A program made the position numbers and the translations under genes. From a virus, in the IMG/VR virus record IMGVR_UViG_3300020205_002811, positions 1 to 20,044 of that record: 20,044 bases of DNA; one strand, written 5' to 3'. The notes under the pieces are model-generated. The model saw only the letters and a program-made list of their open reading frames with translations. It was not told the origin of the DNA and did not search any database. Shown here in pieces: positions 7,524-14,599 of the stretch; position 1 is the first letter of the stretch; each line of letters starts with the position of its first letter.

Positions 7524-7528
7524 CCTCC
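7524..7528 (-). promoter_or_regulatory. Ribosome binding site that sets the prohead protease start
   Basis: GGAGG on the minus strand, 4 nt before ATG 7519. It argues against the longer in-frame start at 7552. Confidence 0.75.
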
Positions 7529-7540
7529 ACTGTATATTGT

Positions 7541-7546
7541 ACTATA
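7541..7546 (-). promoter_or_regulatory. Possible promoter -10 element upstream of the prohead protease
   Basis: On the minus strand: TTGTATAGTACAATATA, about 22 nt before the start at 7519. The element is itself a small inverted repeat (TTGTA-TAG-TACAA), so it could also be an operator. No -35 box is clear. Confidence 0.35.
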
Positions 7547-7576
7547 CAACATAAATAGGCATAATCTTATTTTGAA

Positions 7577-8008
7577 TTAGTCAACGATAGTGTCAGAGTA
7601 TATGTATACGTCTTCTGGTGTGCTATCTTCTACAATTGGATCGCTGCCATGATGTTTCTTTAAATCTAATATAAATTCATTTTTTTTAATTTTATCTAAT
7701 GCTGTTTGTGCTGTTTTTTTTACGGTTTCTGGTGTTAAACCTAAAAGCGATGCTATTTCTTGATCTGAGCATCCATCGCCATTAATGTGTTCAGATTCAT
7801 ATTTAAACCAGCAGTAGTTAGAGAACTGATGAGAAACAGCATGAGGACAACCAGGAAGGCCAGCCTCTTCTTCTTGAGAAGGCTCTTTAACTAAAGATCT
7901 AACAGCCTTCATCCTTAAGGCGCCCAATGGGCACCAAGTGCTAGGAAGACTGTCTAGCTTCCTAGGGCACTTGGATTTGAATCTGCTATTTTCTTCTGGC
8001 TTTTTCAT
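7577..8008 (-). CDS. Cys-rich DNA-binding protein with sigma-region-4-like helix-turn-helix (143 aa)
   Basis: Residues 79-110 (CSDQEIASLLGLTPETVKK, then ALDKIKK) match the helix-turn-helix of sigma region 4 and related regulators (x-E-I-A-x-x-L-x-x-x-x-x-T-V-K). The N-terminal half has four cysteines, C14, C26, C54 and C66, with the same 11-residue gap within each pair, plus the motif GCPHAVSHQFSNYCWFKYE. These may bind Zn or an Fe-S cluster. C80 lies in the helix-turn-helix. The C-terminal ~30 residues are acidic (DSTPEDVYIYSDTIVD). Similar small 'GCP...NYC + HTH' proteins occur in other large phages, sometimes called sigma-like; I recall this only in general. A role in late transcription is inferred. 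The start at 8008 follows the previous stop by 3 nt, and the ribosome site is weak, suggesting coupled translation. Confidence 0.85.
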   Translation of the reverse strand: MKKPEENSRFKSKCPRKLDSLPSTWCPLGALRMKAVRSLVKEPSQEEEAGLPGCPHAVSHQFSNYCWFKYESEHINGDGCSDQEIASLLGLTPETVKKTAQTALDKIKKNEFILDLKKHHGSDPIVEDSTPEDVYIYSDTIVD

Positions 8009-8011
8009 TTA

Positions 8012-8590
8012 TTATTTTTGCTCTTCTGCTACTTGTGGTTTTTTAGCCCTAACACCTAGTAGCTCTATAACGTGTTTTGATCCGTTAAGGTCGAATTCAA
8101 ATTTATCTCCAACATTTTTACCAATTAGCGTATTGATTAATTCTCTATTTCCTATTTCTGAGAGAGGTGCTCTGCTACGGAAAATACCAGCATCTGGCGC
8201 AACACTTGGAGTTGTAGATGTCAGAATAACAATGCTGTCTTGAGACAATACGCTATCTACAGCAACTAAATTATCTTTTTCGTCTTCAGCATCTGAAGCC
8301 CTATTCCAGTCAACAAGCTTTAAACCATCTGCTGTTTTTGCAACTTCTGATATGTCCACCTTGGTTGCAGCCTGAAGTCCAAGTAGTCTGTATTGAAAGT
8401 CATTAAGCATAGACATGTTCTGTCTATTTTTAGCTTCTGAGTCATCTAAGCGCTCAAGAGCTTGCTTAAGTAACATTTGTGAAACCCTAATAGCCATATT
8501 TAAATTTGACACTTCTTTCTCTAAAGCCTCAACTCTATCGATTGGGCTTTTGTTTACGGCACCGCTTGGCTTTAGTGATTCGATTTTCAT
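8012..8590 (-). CDS. Coiled-coil protein with GreA/GreB-like C-terminal domain (192 aa)
   Basis: Residues ~17-60 form a predicted coiled coil (VEALEKEVSNLNMAIR, LLKQALERLDDSEAK). Residues ~115-181 resemble the FKBP-like C-terminal domain of GreA/GreB factors: RSRAPLSEI, then LINTLIGKNVGDKFEF, then HVIELLGV, against the family pattern SP(I/L)..(A/L)LIGK..GD......G....(I/E)(I/V)..V. Gre factors enter the RNA polymerase secondary channel and rescue arrested complexes. Here the coiled coil is shorter and a ~50-residue linker separates the two parts, so the protein may only borrow the polymerase-binding fold. AGGAG lies 8 nt before the ATG. It sits immediately upstream of the sigma-like gene, which supports a transcription-linked role. 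The alternative is a structural head accessory protein. The gene is certain; the Gre assignment is tentative. Confidence 0.8.
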   Translation of the reverse strand: MKIESLKPSGAVNKSPIDRVEALEKEVSNLNMAIRVSQMLLKQALERLDDSEAKNRQNMSMLNDFQYRLLGLQAATKVDISEVAKTADGLKLVDWNRASDAEDEKDNLVAVDSVLSQDSIVILTSTTPSVAPDAGIFRSRAPLSEIGNRELINTLIGKNVGDKFEFDLNGSKHVIELLGVRAKKPQVAEEQK

Positions 8591-8601
8591 AGTTTTGTCT
8601 C

Positions 8602-9465
8602 CTAAAATTTTTGTTTATTATTTTTTTCTTTAATTCTGCTTATGAATGTTTTTAAAACCAATACGTCTTCTTTTGTAAAGAATGTGTCGCCCTTATTAGC
8701 TTGTTGTGGTTGAGCGCCTAAAAGCACACCCAATTCGGAGTTTAAAAATGTTCTTATTTTATCTTCTATAGAGTCGAACTCTGTTCCCTTCTTTTTTACT
8801 ATTCTAGATGATAAAATCTCATTTATGGCGTTTGCATATGCCAGCTTTATTTGCTCTGGCGATTGCTGTATTGTCGCTGTATTTTTGCTATTTAAGCTTT
8901 TAAGATGCTGAATGCTTTCTCGTTTTATAACATTTACAGTTGCCTGATCATCTTGGCGATCACTTAATTTTATTTCTTTTTCTGGATTGTCCAATATCAG
9001 ATCCTGTTTTGTCATCTGTAGAAACCCATACTTGTCTGCCATAGAGTAATAAAGCTGTCTTGCTTGTTTAAATTGATTAAGCGTTAATGGCTCTTTATTA
9101 TCTAGACATCTTTGCCAATGGGCAACCTCATTTGGGTCGTGCATTAATATTCTTGTTACTGCGTTTTGGTCTTCAATTTCTTGAATTATTTCAAAGTCTT
9201 CTTCATTTAATAGTGCGTTTCTGCCGTAAATAAGAGGCCATATTTTTTCACCATAGTGAGATCTATCAAATACAACATCTCGGCCAGATTTAGAAACTAG
9301 AAGCTCTATAATGTCTTCTACGTATGATGGGCCAGCGTATCCAGATGTGTAATATTTTTTATCTGGTGCAGAAAAATGAACGACCTCATACCCTTGATTT
9401 GCGTATAGTTTTGCTAAAGTAGTTTTAGCAGAGCGATCTAATCCTTCTATAATTATCCACGACAT
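8602..9465 (-). CDS. Thymidylate-kinase-like P-loop protein with C-terminal extension (287 aa)
   Basis: The N-terminal ~165 residues form a P-loop nucleoside monophosphate kinase fold closest in style to thymidylate kinase: Walker A EGLDRSAKTT (7-16), DRSH (67-70, the DR(Y/S) position), and a helical segment RCLDNKEPLTLNQFKQAR with LYYSMADKYGF like the lid region. It would phosphorylate dTMP or another nucleotide, but the substrate cannot be fixed from sequence. Residues ~170-287 are an extra domain, Lys- and Gln-rich and largely helical, containing KGTEFDSIEDKIR (226-238). KGTEFD also occurs at the N-terminus of the prohead protease. I chose the ATG at 9465 because AAGGAGA lies 8 nt upstream and the P-loop begins at once; the ATG at 9501 adds 12 residues without support. 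Its place between portal and protease is unusual for a metabolic enzyme. Confidence 0.85.
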   Translation of the reverse strand: MSWIIIEGLDRSAKTTLAKLYANQGYEVVHFSAPDKKYYTSGYAGPSYVEDIIELLVSKSGRDVVFDRSHYGEKIWPLIYGRNALLNEEDFEIIQEIEDQNAVTRILMHDPNEVAHWQRCLDNKEPLTLNQFKQARQLYYSMADKYGFLQMTKQDLILDNPEKEIKLSDRQDDQATVNVIKRESIQHLKSLNSKNTATIQQSPEQIKLAYANAINEILSSRIVKKKGTEFDSIEDKIRTFLNSELGVLLGAQPQQANKGDTFFTKEDVLVLKTFISRIKEKNNKQKF

Positions 9466-9473
9466 CGAATTGA

Positions 9474-9480
9474 TCTCCTT
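9474..9480 (-). promoter_or_regulatory. Ribosome binding site that sets the kinase start
   Basis: AAGGAGA on the minus strand, 8 nt before ATG 9465. It rules against the upstream in-frame ATG at 9501. A GTATAAAAATA element (core 9493-9498) lies just upstream and may be a promoter. Confidence 0.7.
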
Positions 9481-9492
9481 CATTTCTTTATT

Positions 9493-9498
9493 TTTATA
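9493..9498 (-). promoter_or_regulatory. Possible promoter -10 element upstream of the kinase
   Basis: On the minus strand: TTGTATAAAAATA in the 58-nt spacer between portal and kinase. It shares the GTATA core with other intergenic elements in this window. The spacer is AT-only around it, so chance occurrence is possible. Confidence 0.3.
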
Positions 9499-9523
9499 CA
9501 AAAGATCAAAAAATATTTAGTAT

Positions 9524-11485
9524 TTATTTTTTATCTAAATCGCCTGCCACGTTTATTGGATTTCTTAAGTTTCTGCCTTCTATATTTGTAGCTGCTGTTG
9601 CACCATATTTTTTAGCTATGTCACGTAGGGCTTCTGCGTTACTCTGAGAGTCGGCAACGGCATCAGCATTTTGCTGTCTTTGTGCGTCCATTTCTGCACT
9701 GTGAGCTTCGCCTTCTCTTTCGTGCTTTTCTTGATCCATCTTCATCTGGGTCTGCTGCATCTGCGCCTGTTGCTCTTGTTGTTCTTGCTGCTGCTTTTCT
9801 GCTTTCTTTTGTTGAGTTATGGTCATCATTAGCTGATTCCAAGATAAAAATGCCGGATCTTGGGGTATATATTGCAATTCTGGTCTGCTGGCGGCACCTT
9901 TATCACCAAAAAATGTCTCACGTATCTCGCCCCTAGTCATATTTTTCTCAATTAGTGCCCAAAAAGACTGGTTAAGCGGGACATTGGCAACCGCGTGATC
10001 TATTGGCTGCTTATCTTCATTTTTTAATAAATCATTCATGCTGGCAAAAACAGTCATCTGAGCTTGTCTTAAGGATATGTCGGTTTGAGCTGTGTCGTCT
10101 GTGTAGCCTACAAATTTAAACTTGTATTTATCTGAAAGCTCTTTATCTAGCGCAGGCAGTATATCTTCGTTTATTAGATCCTCAACAAACATCAATATTG
10201 GAATAAGACCACGCTCTCTGGAGTACGTAATCTTAAATTGACCAGATTCTTTTGCTTGAGATGCGGCTCTTCCGTTTGCTGTAGTTAAATAATCTAAGCC
10301 AACCTCAATTGGATCTATCTGAAACTGGGCGCATATACTTCGCATTATGTGCGAGTTGAAGTTTATATACTCCATCTCTTTGGCAGAACCAGACATAGGA
10401 ATCCACTGAACATCGTCAAGTCCAGCAACGATAGGTGTTCGCCAAGCATTATTGGCACCAGAGATTGTATTATAAAATTGACGCCTAAAGGCACCAAGAG
10501 TGTTCTGAGTTACGGTGCCTTTAAGGTGCAATATGCCTCTGGCTGCATATCCGTGAGTAAAGTAGTTAGCGTTGTATGATTCTACATTTAAGTGATTAGT
10601 TATCATTATTATGGCTTGCTCAACCATAGATATAGCATAACCGTTAGAGTCTGGAAAGTTTTTGGGGTTGAATAGTCTAAAAACCATTTCTTCATCGCCA
10701 AAAGGCATCATAGCCCTATTGTCAGCAGACATCTGTATGTACTTAAAATACTCTATATCGGGCTGAGTATGCTCGCCATCCCCTAACGGGTCGTTGTCTG
10801 ATCTTTTTTTAGAATACAAATCAAAGGCAGCCTTTGCTTGAGAATCTATTGTCTGTCTGTTAATTTTAGGGTTTATTTTAAATATAGTTTCAGATGGCAG
10901 AGGCCTAAAGCGATGTAAAGATTTTTTTCTAGTAAGAACCTTCTCAACAGCAATGTGGCCGTGCGTTAACGCATCCCATGTTATAAGTTTTAAAAACTCA
11001 GAAAATAACATTTCTTGACCCCTTGGGGTCCCATCTGTTCTACCACAGTGATATATGTAATCTTCTATTATTTTTATGTTTTCAAGATCTTCTTTTGTCA
11101 TAGGCGAACTGGCATCTGTCTTAAACACCTTAAAACCCATATCATATTTTTTCTCTTGCGGTCTTGAAAATCTTAAAACTGTGTCACACCTAATCTGAAG
11201 TATTGTGTTAACAAGCCAGTCTCGCATAGAGATCTCTCTTAGTGTTCTAGGAGAGATTCTGCTTATCTTATTTTTTGTTAAAAAGTGATTATTGCCTTGC
11301 TGATCGTAAAACGGATCCGTAAGCAGCGCTTTTCCAGCAATTAAATCGGATTGATCCTGAATGAGTTGAGGTTTTTGTTCAGAGTCTGGAGCACTGTCGG
11401 CTTCAGATTTTGACATAGACATAGATTGTATGTCTCTTCTTATAGAGTCAGTTATAGCTTTTTTAATTTCTTCAATAAAGTTCAT
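9524..11485 (-). CDS. Portal protein (653 aa)
   Basis: The dodecameric portal forms the DNA entry channel at the head vertex and docks the terminase. Sequence features fit large myovirus portals: SPRTLREISMRDWLVNTILQ (residues ~77-96), an ALTHGHIAVEKV segment, a central FPDSNGYAISMVEQA, and YFTHGYAARGILHLKGT in the core. Length agrees with SPO1-type portals. The last ~110 residues are a long Gln/Glu/Lys-rich helix (around KAEKQQQEQQEQQAQMQQ), likely the protruding C-terminal region, ending in a basic/polar tail. It starts 30 nt after terminase large with GGAG 5 nt upstream of the ATG. I see no delta-type cleavage motif like the one in the capsid and protease proteins. Confidence 0.85.
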   Translation of the reverse strand: MNFIEEIKKAITDSIRRDIQSMSMSKSEADSAPDSEQKPQLIQDQSDLIAGKALLTDPFYDQQGNNHFLTKNKISRISPRTLREISMRDWLVNTILQIRCDTVLRFSRPQEKKYDMGFKVFKTDASSPMTKEDLENIKIIEDYIYHCGRTDGTPRGQEMLFSEFLKLITWDALTHGHIAVEKVLTRKKSLHRFRPLPSETIFKINPKINRQTIDSQAKAAFDLYSKKRSDNDPLGDGEHTQPDIEYFKYIQMSADNRAMMPFGDEEMVFRLFNPKNFPDSNGYAISMVEQAIIMITNHLNVESYNANYFTHGYAARGILHLKGTVTQNTLGAFRRQFYNTISGANNAWRTPIVAGLDDVQWIPMSGSAKEMEYINFNSHIMRSICAQFQIDPIEVGLDYLTTANGRAASQAKESGQFKITYSRERGLIPILMFVEDLINEDILPALDKELSDKYKFKFVGYTDDTAQTDISLRQAQMTVFASMNDLLKNEDKQPIDHAVANVPLNQSFWALIEKNMTRGEIRETFFGDKGAASRPELQYIPQDPAFLSWNQLMMTITQQKKAEKQQQEQQEQQAQMQQTQMKMDQEKHEREGEAHSAEMDAQRQQNADAVADSQSNAEALRDIAKKYGATAATNIEGRNLRNPINVAGDLDKK

Positions 11486-11507
11486 ATGTGCTCCAATTCA
11501 ACCCACA

Positions 11508-11513
11508 TTATAC
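11508..11513 (-). promoter_or_regulatory. Possible promoter -10 element upstream of portal
   Basis: On the minus strand: TTGTATAATGTGGG in the short spacer after terminase large, 22 nt before the portal ATG. GGAG (11491-11494) serves as ribosome site. No -35 hexamer is apparent. Confidence 0.35.
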
Positions 11514-11515
11514 AA

Positions 11516-13624
11516 TTACATAGACCAAATAAAGCTTCCATCTTCTGGTGTTTCACTGTCCACGCCTTCTATCTCTGAAAGCCTTCCAATTTTGCCAATC
11601 TTGGTTATGTCGACTGGATCTGAGTTAAAGGGTATGTTGTTTATTCTAGCGTATTCTTCGGGCGTAGGCGGTTTCATTAGGTTTCCCTGACCGTCCACTA
11701 TCTTAGATACATCTAGATCTAAACCGCCAGAAGACATTATTAATTGACTTCTACCAAAAAGATTCACTATTGCATATCTAAGTGCATCTAACCAGTGATC
11801 ATTTTCTTTTTCCGGTTCGTCAGTTATCATACCCGACGCATCAACTTTAAAGTGATATATCTGAAACTCTTTTATTATCGGTTGGCATGTCTCTTGTGCA
11901 AAAAATATTTTTGGCTCGGAAGAGCCTGGTACTTTTAACCACTTTTTAACGATCTGGACACCAAACATTATGTGTCCCTTTTCAAAATTATTAGAAACTG
12001 GTAGACCTAATTTTTTCATCTCTACACCGTCGCCTGGGTCAGCTAAATCGGGAAAATAAAGATTGGTTCTATATATTGGTTGCCATTTATTTTTAATATG
12101 ATGCATCCATGTGGGTCTAGATATATATGTCTGACCATCACATCTAACGACATATATGTTCTCTCTATTGTCTACAAAAAAAGTAACCAGAGTGTGGGGG
12201 TTAGACCAACCAAAGTCTATGCCAGCGTAGCATGCCAATCTCATGCTTAAACATTTTTTAACAAACGTATCGTGATCGCAAACACCTGGAAACGGCGAAC
12301 CCGTAAGTATCTCCCACATCTGATTCCAGTCTTTAACATGAGTGCGTTCTTCGAATTCTTTATATATTATCCCTTCTACTGAGGGCTTTAGATTCATAAG
12401 CTGAGCCATACTCCAATCTGACCCCTCTGATAATACCTTTTGAGCTAGCTCATCTATTGTCTTAAGCATTGGAGATGTTGAGTTTTGATTCTTTGCGTCG
12501 CCTAAGCATATTGGAGCAAGTGGACACCTATAACACCCCTTATACATGTCATACTTGGTGTATTCTTTCTTCTTCTGGTCGGGCAATCTGTCGTACTCTT
12601 GAGGCAGTTTAACATCAAAGGAGTTTTGATCTATCCAATAGTCTTGCTGGTCTGTTCCAGATCTAGAATCTGGACATCTTTCTGTAAACTCAAATGCTGT
12701 CCATCTTCTTACGTGTCTACCTTGTTTTTCTGCATTTTCTATTGCCTGATTCATAAGGCCATATCTAGATTTTCTAGTAGATATACCCACTCTAAGCGGC
12801 TTTTTACCTTTCTTAGAGTCCAACATACCAGATATCTCTTTATAAGCCTTAACACCCTCTCCGTTTACTGTATCTATCTCGTCCACTACCACTAGTGGAA
12901 CGTGAGGACCGTTTACAGCGCGCATGGTGCAAGGTAGTACCTCTAAAGACACCTTAGATGAATTTATATTAAAAATAGACTTTTCCATGGTGGTTTTTTC
13001 TAATATGCGCATGGAGTCTGGTATTTTAGGTGGAGAAACGATAGATCTTAGCTTATCAGACAATAAAAATTTTTGCTGATACTCATAACATCTTTTTGCT
13101 TGTTGTAAAATGGCGCCAACATGAACAACATCTCGTTCATCATGAAGAAGTACCATAAGCTCAGCAATTGCCATACCAAGAGTTTTTCCAGATCCACGTC
13201 CAGCAACAAAAAGCAACTCTTGAACGTTTAGAGGGTTGTTCTTATTAGCACATATATCATAAACCTCCCATATGGCATGAAACGGGGTGGTGTCTGCATA
13301 TCTAGAAACCTTTACGTCTGGAAGATGGAGACCAAAGAAAAACTTTATGTAATTTTTTAAATCTTTTTCTGTCTTACATCTAGTTAGAAAAATCTTTTCT
13401 AATTGTGCTGGTGTTAGTGTTGCGGCCAGAGTGGATCTATGATCTTGTATCTCTCTAGCTGGTTGACTTTTGCGTTCTTCCTGTTTTTTTGCTATTCTTT
13501 TTGCTTTATTTCTTGGGCGATCTATAAATCTCTTATAGTGCTGCTTGCAGTACCCCTTAGATATTGGTTTTTTAGGGCAGTCATCCGCTAAGCAAAGCTC
13601 AACCCCATTGTTTTCAAAACTCAT
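11516..13624 (-). CDS. Terminase large subunit, ATPase-nuclease (702 aa)
   Basis: This motor packages and cuts phage DNA. Residues 11-33 form a small zinc-finger-like motif (C11, C16, C26, H29; CLADDCPKKP...KGYCKQHYKR). The ATPase has Walker A AGRGSGKT (141-148) and Walker B LVVVDE (244-249). The RNase H-like nuclease has D470 (YAGIDFGWSNP), an acidic site at DLADPGDG (526-532), and D609/D613 (ENDHWLDALRYA). Between ATPase and nuclease lie ERC (C317) and KGCYRCPLAPICLG (C364, C367, C373), a C-x2-C-x5-C cluster that may bind Zn or Fe-S. The gene overlaps the preceding terminase-small candidate by 4 nt (ATGA). Length is at the upper end for phage terminases because of the N-terminal finger and the Cys insert. 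Confidence 0.93.
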   Translation of the reverse strand: MSFENNGVELCLADDCPKKPISKGYCKQHYKRFIDRPRNKAKRIAKKQEERKSQPAREIQDHRSTLAATLTPAQLEKIFLTRCKTEKDLKNYIKFFFGLHLPDVKVSRYADTTPFHAIWEVYDICANKNNPLNVQELLFVAGRGSGKTLGMAIAELMVLLHDERDVVHVGAILQQAKRCYEYQQKFLLSDKLRSIVSPPKIPDSMRILEKTTMEKSIFNINSSKVSLEVLPCTMRAVNGPHVPLVVVDEIDTVNGEGVKAYKEISGMLDSKKGKKPLRVGISTRKSRYGLMNQAIENAEKQGRHVRRWTAFEFTERCPDSRSGTDQQDYWIDQNSFDVKLPQEYDRLPDQKKKEYTKYDMYKGCYRCPLAPICLGDAKNQNSTSPMLKTIDELAQKVLSEGSDWSMAQLMNLKPSVEGIIYKEFEERTHVKDWNQMWEILTGSPFPGVCDHDTFVKKCLSMRLACYAGIDFGWSNPHTLVTFFVDNRENIYVVRCDGQTYISRPTWMHHIKNKWQPIYRTNLYFPDLADPGDGVEMKKLGLPVSNNFEKGHIMFGVQIVKKWLKVPGSSEPKIFFAQETCQPIIKEFQIYHFKVDASGMITDEPEKENDHWLDALRYAIVNLFGRSQLIMSSGGLDLDVSKIVDGQGNLMKPPTPEEYARINNIPFNSDPVDITKIGKIGRLSEIEGVDSETPEDGSFIWSM

Positions 13625-14223
13625 TCAGGCGACTCCTTGGCCAACTCAGCCAGAATTATAGAGTCAGGGTCTACGGATGACGCAGCCAAAGATTTAGACC
13701 TCTTAGAGGATACCCTTTTAGGTTCGTTCTGTGGTGTTGACATAGCCCGCACAGTCTCAGTTACCTTTACAAGCATCTCAACAACCTGCTGGTAGTCCTT
13801 AAATGATTTTATTCTCATCTGTGGCGGCGGATTTGCCATAGGGTTTTGTAAATATTTTTTAACTTCATCGGCCGACTCTTTGGAAGATACAGCTATCATA
13901 TCTGTTAAAAACTCAACCTGCTCGACCGTAGATCTAACTACTCTGGCCTTTATTCTGTCGTATATGGTTGCCGCTATCTTTTCTCTATCTCTTACCCATC
14001 CGCCAATGGCAGCAATGTAAATTATATAACCGTATTCGTATTGAGAAAATTTAGATGCTATATCGTCAAAACTATAATCCAACATAAACATTTCGTATAG
14101 TGGTGCGGCATCGTGCTGAGATATAGCAGTTGTGTCTGGTTTTTTTCTTAAAAAACGTTCAGCTGCTACTATTTGGTCATTCGTTAGGCCATATTTTTGA
14201 TCTATTTTTAATCTCTTTGCCAA
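13621..14223 (-). CDS. Probable terminase small subunit (200 aa, TTG start)
   Basis: Terminase small subunits bind the packaging site and load the large subunit. This protein ends in a 4-nt overlap with terminase large. Residues ~45-80 (MFMLDYSFDDIASKF, then AAIGGWVRDREKIAA) could form a helix-turn-helix. A helical middle region and a basic tail (PKRVSSKRSKSLAAS) follow. No Met codon is available near the start; TTG at 14223 has GGGAG 7 nt upstream, so a TTG start is the best reading. It then overlaps the upstream gene by 47 nt in another frame. The assignment rests on position, size and the weak helix-turn-helix; a DNA-binding protein of other function is possible. Confidence 0.75.
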   Translation of the reverse strand: MAKRLKIDQKYGLTNDQIVAAERFLRKKPDTTAISQHDAAPLYEMFMLDYSFDDIASKFSQYEYGYIIYIAAIGGWVRDREKIAATIYDRIKARVVRSTVEQVEFLTDMIAVSSKESADEVKKYLQNPMANPPPQMRIKSFKDYQQVVEMLVKVTETVRAMSTPQNEPKRVSSKRSKSLAASSVDPDSIILAELAKESPE

Positions 14224-14599
14224 GGCTTATCTCCCAAACTGGATGGGCGTGTATGCTTCTAATCATCTGTTTAAGCCACGCTAGCTTTAGCGATTTATAC
14301 CTGGATATGCTATAAACATCTATACCCAACATAAGTAGCGACATAACTGATTGCTCTTCTGGTGAAAAACACGACAAAAGCTCTACTGTTTTTTGATCTG
14401 GTGCGTGTTGTATGCTTTTTGCTATTTTATCTGTTATTTCTATTTCTTTTTTCTCTGCAGTAAAAATATCTTCTATTGCCGAATCTATGTCTATATCTGG
14501 TTTTTGCAATACAGCTAGCCAAAGACTTTGCCTCACATCCTCATCCACTGTAAGAGAGTCTATTTTATCCTTTATTTCCTGCATCTGAAGTGGATCCAT
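14177..14599 (-). CDS. Small protein upstream of the terminase genes, unknown function (140 aa)
   Basis: I do not recognise this family. It is mostly helical and acidic: MQEIKDKIDSLTVDEDVRQS, PDIDIDSAIEDIF, KKEIEITDKIAKSI and LSCFSPEEQSVMSLLMLG, ending in KNRSKIWPNE. The middle (SPEEQSVMSLLMLGIDVYSISRYKSL) might be a helix-turn-helix-like unit. It overlaps the upstream gene by 35 nt and the terminase-small candidate by 47 nt, so the three are surely co-translated. An in-frame ATG at 14584 is an alternative start; AAGAG lies 7 nt before the first ATG. A DNA-packaging accessory role is inferred from position only. Confidence 0.78.
   Translation of the reverse strand: MDPLQMQEIKDKIDSLTVDEDVRQSLWLAVLQKPDIDIDSAIEDIFTAEKKEIEITDKIAKSIQHAPDQKTVELLSCFSPEEQSVMSLLMLGIDVYSISRYKSLKLAWLKQMIRSIHAHPVWEISLGKEIKNRSKIWPNE
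14231..14235 (-). promoter_or_regulatory. Ribosome binding site supporting the TTG start of terminase small
   Basis: GGGAG on the minus strand, 7 nt before TTG at 14223, inside the 3' end of the preceding gene. There is no nearby in-frame ATG or GTG alternative. Confidence 0.6.

Noticed and set aside
7519-7552. Longer prohead protease start at 7552
   Set aside because: The extra 11 residues cover the GGAGG ribosome site and a promoter-like element that serve the ATG at 7519.
9505-9535. AT-only inverted sequence after the portal stop (AAAAAATA ... TATTTTTT)
   Set aside because: The stem has no G or C and is expected by chance in such AT-rich spacers.
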